In this document: piece by piece, positions 6,907-8,894 of the stretch
Layout of the letters: each line of letters starts with the position of its first letter
How positions within the stretch are numbered: position 1 is the first letter of the stretch
From: Acetobacteraceae bacterium
GTDB taxonomy: Bacteria; Pseudomonadota; Alphaproteobacteria; Acetobacterales; Acetobacteraceae
Direction: 5' to 3'
DNA length: 8,894 bases
Assembly (NCBI GenBank): GCA_027323595.1
Contig: DAHWBL010000220.1
Coordinates: forward strand, 1 to 8,894
Made by a program: the position numbers and the translations under genes
Notes under the pieces: model-generated
What the model saw: only the letters and a program-made list of their open reading frames with translations
The model's database searches: none
What the model was told of the DNA's origin: nothing

Positions 6907-7619
6907 GCGCGACGGTCGCCATCGTCACCGGCGGCACCGGGGCGATCGGCGCGGCGATCTGCGCGCGGCTGCAAGCCGAGGGCATGCGCGTCGTCGCCGC
7001 CGACCGCGATCCGCGGCCCACACCCGCGGGGCAGCATTATATCGCCTGCGACATGACTGATCCGACCAGCATCGAAGCGCTGCTCACCGCGGCCGCACGG
7101 CTTGGCCCGATCGGCTGCATCGTTGCCGCGCACGGCATCCTGCTGGAGACCCCGGCGGGAGGGGCGGATTTGTCGGCGGTGTCGCGGATTCTCGATGTCA
7201 ATCTGAAAAGTGTTGCGTATCTCTGCGATCTATCCAAACGTTTCGTTACCGCTCCGGCCAGCATCGTGCTGATCAGCAGTTGGACCGCGTTTGCCGGGCG
7301 CATTCGCAACGGTTATGGCTATCAGGCCGCCAAGGCCGGGCTGGAATCGCTCACCCGCGTTTTCGCCGTCGCCTACGGACCCGATGGCGTGCGGGTGAAT
7401 GCGGTGGCACCTGGCTTCATGGCCGAGCCGATGAAGGGCGTGGGCGCGCAGATGCGTGCGCGCCAGGGCGGCATGAATGGCGTGATCGCCGGCGCGCCGC
7501 TGCGCCGGCTGGTCGATGGGGTCGATGTCGCGAACGCGGTCGCTTTTTTGTGCTCCGCGCAGGCGAGCGCCATCACCGGCGTGGTGCTGCCGGTCGATGC
7601 CGGCTATCGGGCGCTGTAG
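6903..7619 (+). CDS. Short-chain dehydrogenase/reductase (SDR)
   Basis: A 238-residue classical SDR, of normal length, likely interconverting an alcohol and a ketone or aldehyde with NAD(P). Visible motifs in order: cofactor-binding TGGTGAIG at 9-16, an acidic D34 after the second strand (VVAADRD) that favours NAD(H) over NADP(H), D50 in ACDMTD, AAHG at 75-78 in place of the common NNAG, N100 in DVNLKS, catalytic Ser126 in LISSW, Tyr140 and Lys144 in YQAAK, and the NAVAPG turn at 166-171. The Ser-Tyr gap is one residue longer than usual. The GTG start overlaps the monooxygenase stop (GTGA), so the two are translationally linked. Pairing with a Baeyer-Villiger-type enzyme suggests it oxidises an alcohol to the ketone substrate. 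The substrate cannot be named. Confidence 0.92.
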   Translation: MSATVAIVTGGTGAIGAAICARLQAEGMRVVAADRDPRPTPAGQHYIACDMTDPTSIEALLTAAARLGPIGCIVAAHGILLETPAGGADLSAVSRILDVNLKSVAYLCDLSKRFVTAPASIVLISSWTAFAGRIRNGYGYQAAKAGLESLTRVFAVAYGPDGVRVNAVAPGFMAEPMKGVGAQMRARQGGMNGVIAGAPLRRLVDGVDVANAVAFLCSAQASAITGVVLPVDAGYRAL

Positions 7620-7640
7620 AGCAACATCGCGGCGCCAGAC

Positions 7641-8435
7641 TCATGTGGCCGATGGCGGCTTGAGCGGTTCGGCACGCTTGTCCAGGAACTCCCGCAGGCG
7701 TCCGATCGCCTCGGGCGAGCGCCGCATCGAGGTGTTCAGATATTCCATGAACAGGCCGTCGTCATGCGAAAGATCGTTCATCCTTGGCAGCACGTTGGTG
7801 ATCATCCAATTGGTGTTGGGGGTGTTTTCGGCGATCCGGCGCGCGAGCCTGGTTGCCATCGCCAACGCCTCGCCTGGCGGCACGACATATTGCGCGAGCT
7901 TCGCCTGCCGGCCTTCCTGCGCGTCCAGCGTGCGGCCGGTCAGCATCATGTCGGCCATCGTCTCATAGCCGATGATGCGCTGGATCCGCACCGAGCCCCC
8001 ACCACCGACGAAAATCCCGCGCTGCCCCTCGGGCAGGCCGAAAAACGTTGTCTCATCGACCACACGTATATGCGCGGCGGTCGCGAGTTCCAGGCCGCCG
8101 CCAACCGTGGCTCCATGCAGGGCCGCGACGAAAGGCACGCTGCCCCGCGCGATGAGATCGAACGTCTCATGCCACAGATGCCGTGGCCTGCGCTTGCGCG
8201 GAAACGGCGCGTCGGGCGCGATTCGTTCCGCCAGTTCGGCAAGATCAAGCCCGGCGGAGAAACATTTTCCGTGGCCGAAGATCACGCCCGCCTCGGCCTC
8301 CTCACCGGCGCGGCGCACCGCCTCGGCCAATTCCAGCACGAGCGCCTCGTTCAGGGCATTGCGCTTGTCCGGCCGGTTGAGTCCGATCAGGGCAACCTTG
8401 CCGTCCAGCTCATATGAAATCACCTTGGGCTCCAT
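7641..8435 (-). CDS. Enoyl-CoA hydratase/isomerase (crotonase) family protein
   Basis: A 264-residue crotonase, of normal family length, expected to act on a CoA thioester, probably hydrating a 2-enoyl-CoA. The N-terminal NRPDKRNAL (20-28) and the two oxyanion-hole segments GKCFSAGLDL (56-65) and GATVGGGLEL (108-117) are present. Glu116 and Glu136 (in GLPEGQRG) correspond to the two catalytic glutamates of rat hydratase (E144 and E164), with the same 20-residue spacing, which supports true hydratase chemistry. The usual GAGGTQRL is replaced by GGGGSVRI. It lacks the motifs of feruloyl-CoA hydratase-lyase, so that role is disfavoured. Its ATG shares one base with the stop of the upstream acyl-CoA synthetase (TGATG), and an AGGAGG site lies 7 nt upstream. 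It converges with the dehydrogenase gene, with 21 bp between stops and no clear terminator. Confidence 0.92.
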   Translation of the reverse strand: MEPKVISYELDGKVALIGLNRPDKRNALNEALVLELAEAVRRAGEEAEAGVIFGHGKCFSAGLDLAELAERIAPDAPFPRKRRPRHLWHETFDLIARGSVPFVAALHGATVGGGLELATAAHIRVVDETTFFGLPEGQRGIFVGGGGSVRIQRIIGYETMADMMLTGRTLDAQEGRQAKLAQYVVPPGEALAMATRLARRIAENTPNTNWMITNVLPRMNDLSHDDGLFMEYLNTSMRRSPEAIGRLREFLDKRAEPLKPPSAT

Positions 8436-8894
8436 CAGTTCGCCTCCTGTTCAAATGCTGTCGTCACCACCAGCGCATCAAGCGCCGTCGCTCCGCGCCC
8501 GCGTGGATGCACCATCAGCGGATTGATCTCCACCTCGACGACATCCGCCGCGCCCGCGATCAGCCGACCGAGCGCCCCCACGGCGCGCGCGGCCGCCTCG
8601 ACATCGACCGCGGGCATGTTGCGAAACCCGTTCAACAGCCGCGCCGCCTTCAGTTTTCCCAATTCGAGAACGATCTCCTCCTGCGACGCATCCGCCGAAA
8701 TCAGCCGCACATCCTCCAGCGCCTCGACAAAAACCCCGCCCAGACCAACGACGATCACCGGCCCCCAGCGCGGGTCGCGGCGCGCGCCGACCACGAGTTC
8801 GAGCCCGCGCTCCACCATCGCCTCGACCAGAACACCCTCAAGCCGCAGCCCCGGCCGCGCCTGCTCGATGGCGGCCATCAGCCTTGCCCAGCCC
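8435..8894 (-). CDS. NDP-forming acyl-CoA synthetase, C-terminal ATP-grasp part (5' end outside window)
   Basis: The last 152 codons of an acetate--CoA ligase family protein (ADP-forming type); the frame runs on past the right edge, so the internal ATG at 8878 is not the real start. The visible part matches the second half of the ATP-grasp domain (ATP-grasp_5 type): VLVEAMVERGLELVVGARRDPRWGPVI, then VGLGGVFVEALEDVRL, and near the end VEVEINPLMVHPRG followed by ALDALVV, with the acidic/Asn residues that bind Mg-ATP. Such enzymes form an acyl-CoA from a carboxylic acid, CoA and ATP. The CoA-binding and ligase domains and the phospho-histidine would lie upstream, outside the window. It is followed directly by a crotonase (TGATG), consistent with acid activation then hydration. 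FerA of Sphingobium is a member, but nothing here shows feruloyl specificity. Confidence 0.9.
   Translation of the reverse strand, partial: GWARLMAAIEQARPGLRLEGVLVEAMVERGLELVVGARRDPRWGPVIVVGLGGVFVEALEDVRLISADASQEEIVLELGKLKAARLLNGFRNMPAVDVEAAARAVGALGRLIAGAADVVEVEINPLMVHPRGRGATALDALVVTTAFEQEAN
8443..8448 (-). promoter_or_regulatory. Consensus ribosome-binding site of the crotonase gene
   Basis: AGGAGG on the minus strand, 7 nt before the crotonase ATG, lies inside the last codons of the acyl-CoA synthetase gene. It is the best Shine-Dalgarno match among the window's main genes and fixes the crotonase start. Together with the TGATG stop/start overlap it implies strong coupled translation of the hydratase. 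Confidence 0.75.

Noticed and set aside
7205..7214. GAAAAGTGTT occurs here and at 1791-1800
   Set aside because: A single 10-bp match inside two unrelated coding genes with no flanking similarity; taken as coincidence, although both lie in locally AT-richer patches.
7620..7640. Possible bidirectional terminator between the convergent dehydrogenase and crotonase genes
   Set aside because: Only a 5-bp GGCGC/GCGCC pairing with a 17-nt loop could be drawn, partly inside the coding region, and there is no T-run.
7641..8894. Reading the acyl-CoA synthetase and crotonase pair as feruloyl-CoA synthetase and feruloyl-CoA hydratase-lyase
   Set aside because: The crotonase has the GGGLEL and PEGQRG glutamates of ordinary hydratases and lacks the GGGFS-type motif of the feruloyl enzyme; no vanillin-pathway gene is nearby.

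Overview
The window is uniformly GC-rich, with tightly packed genes, GTG starts, and short or negative gene spacing. This fits a high-GC proteobacterium, most likely an alphaproteobacterium; the genus cannot be set from this sequence. No rRNA, tRNA, CRISPR array, insertion sequence, phage gene or origin was seen.

Layout from left to right: (1) the 3' end of a plus-strand CocE/NonD-type acyl esterase (1-395); (2) a leftward group read from about 3.8 kb down to 0.37 kb, containing a DUF938 methyltransferase-like protein, an amidase-signature enzyme and an HI0933/TIGR03862-type flavoprotein, whose tail overlaps the esterase tail by 29 bp; (3) a 230-bp divergent intergenic region (3819-4048) with an AT-rich perfect palindrome, a weak promoter-like pair and a short leader ORF with a strong ribosome-binding site; (4) a rightward operon of an AAHS-type MFS transporter, a type I Baeyer-Villiger-like flavin monooxygenase and a short-chain dehydrogenase, with genes joined by overlapping start/stop codons; (5) a converging leftward pair, an NDP-forming acyl-CoA synthetase (C-terminal part only, cut by the window edge) followed by an enoyl-CoA hydratase of the crotonase family.

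Taken together the genes look like accessory carbon catabolism. The transporter would import an organic acid or related compound. The dehydrogenase would interconvert an alcohol and a ketone, and the monooxygenase would insert oxygen next to the carbonyl to give an ester or lactone. An esterase such as the CocE-type enzyme could open that ester. The acyl-CoA synthetase and hydratase would pass the released acid into beta-oxidation. This chain is an inference from family membership and proximity; the genes are on different strands and in different transcripts, and no substrate can be read from the sequence. The amidase, flavoprotein and DUF938 protein have no clear link to this route.

Nothing in the window is a plainly new system. 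The best leads are the leader ORF coupled to the transporter start, the palindrome beside it, the altered nucleophile motif of the amidase, and the possible alcohol-ketone-ester route.
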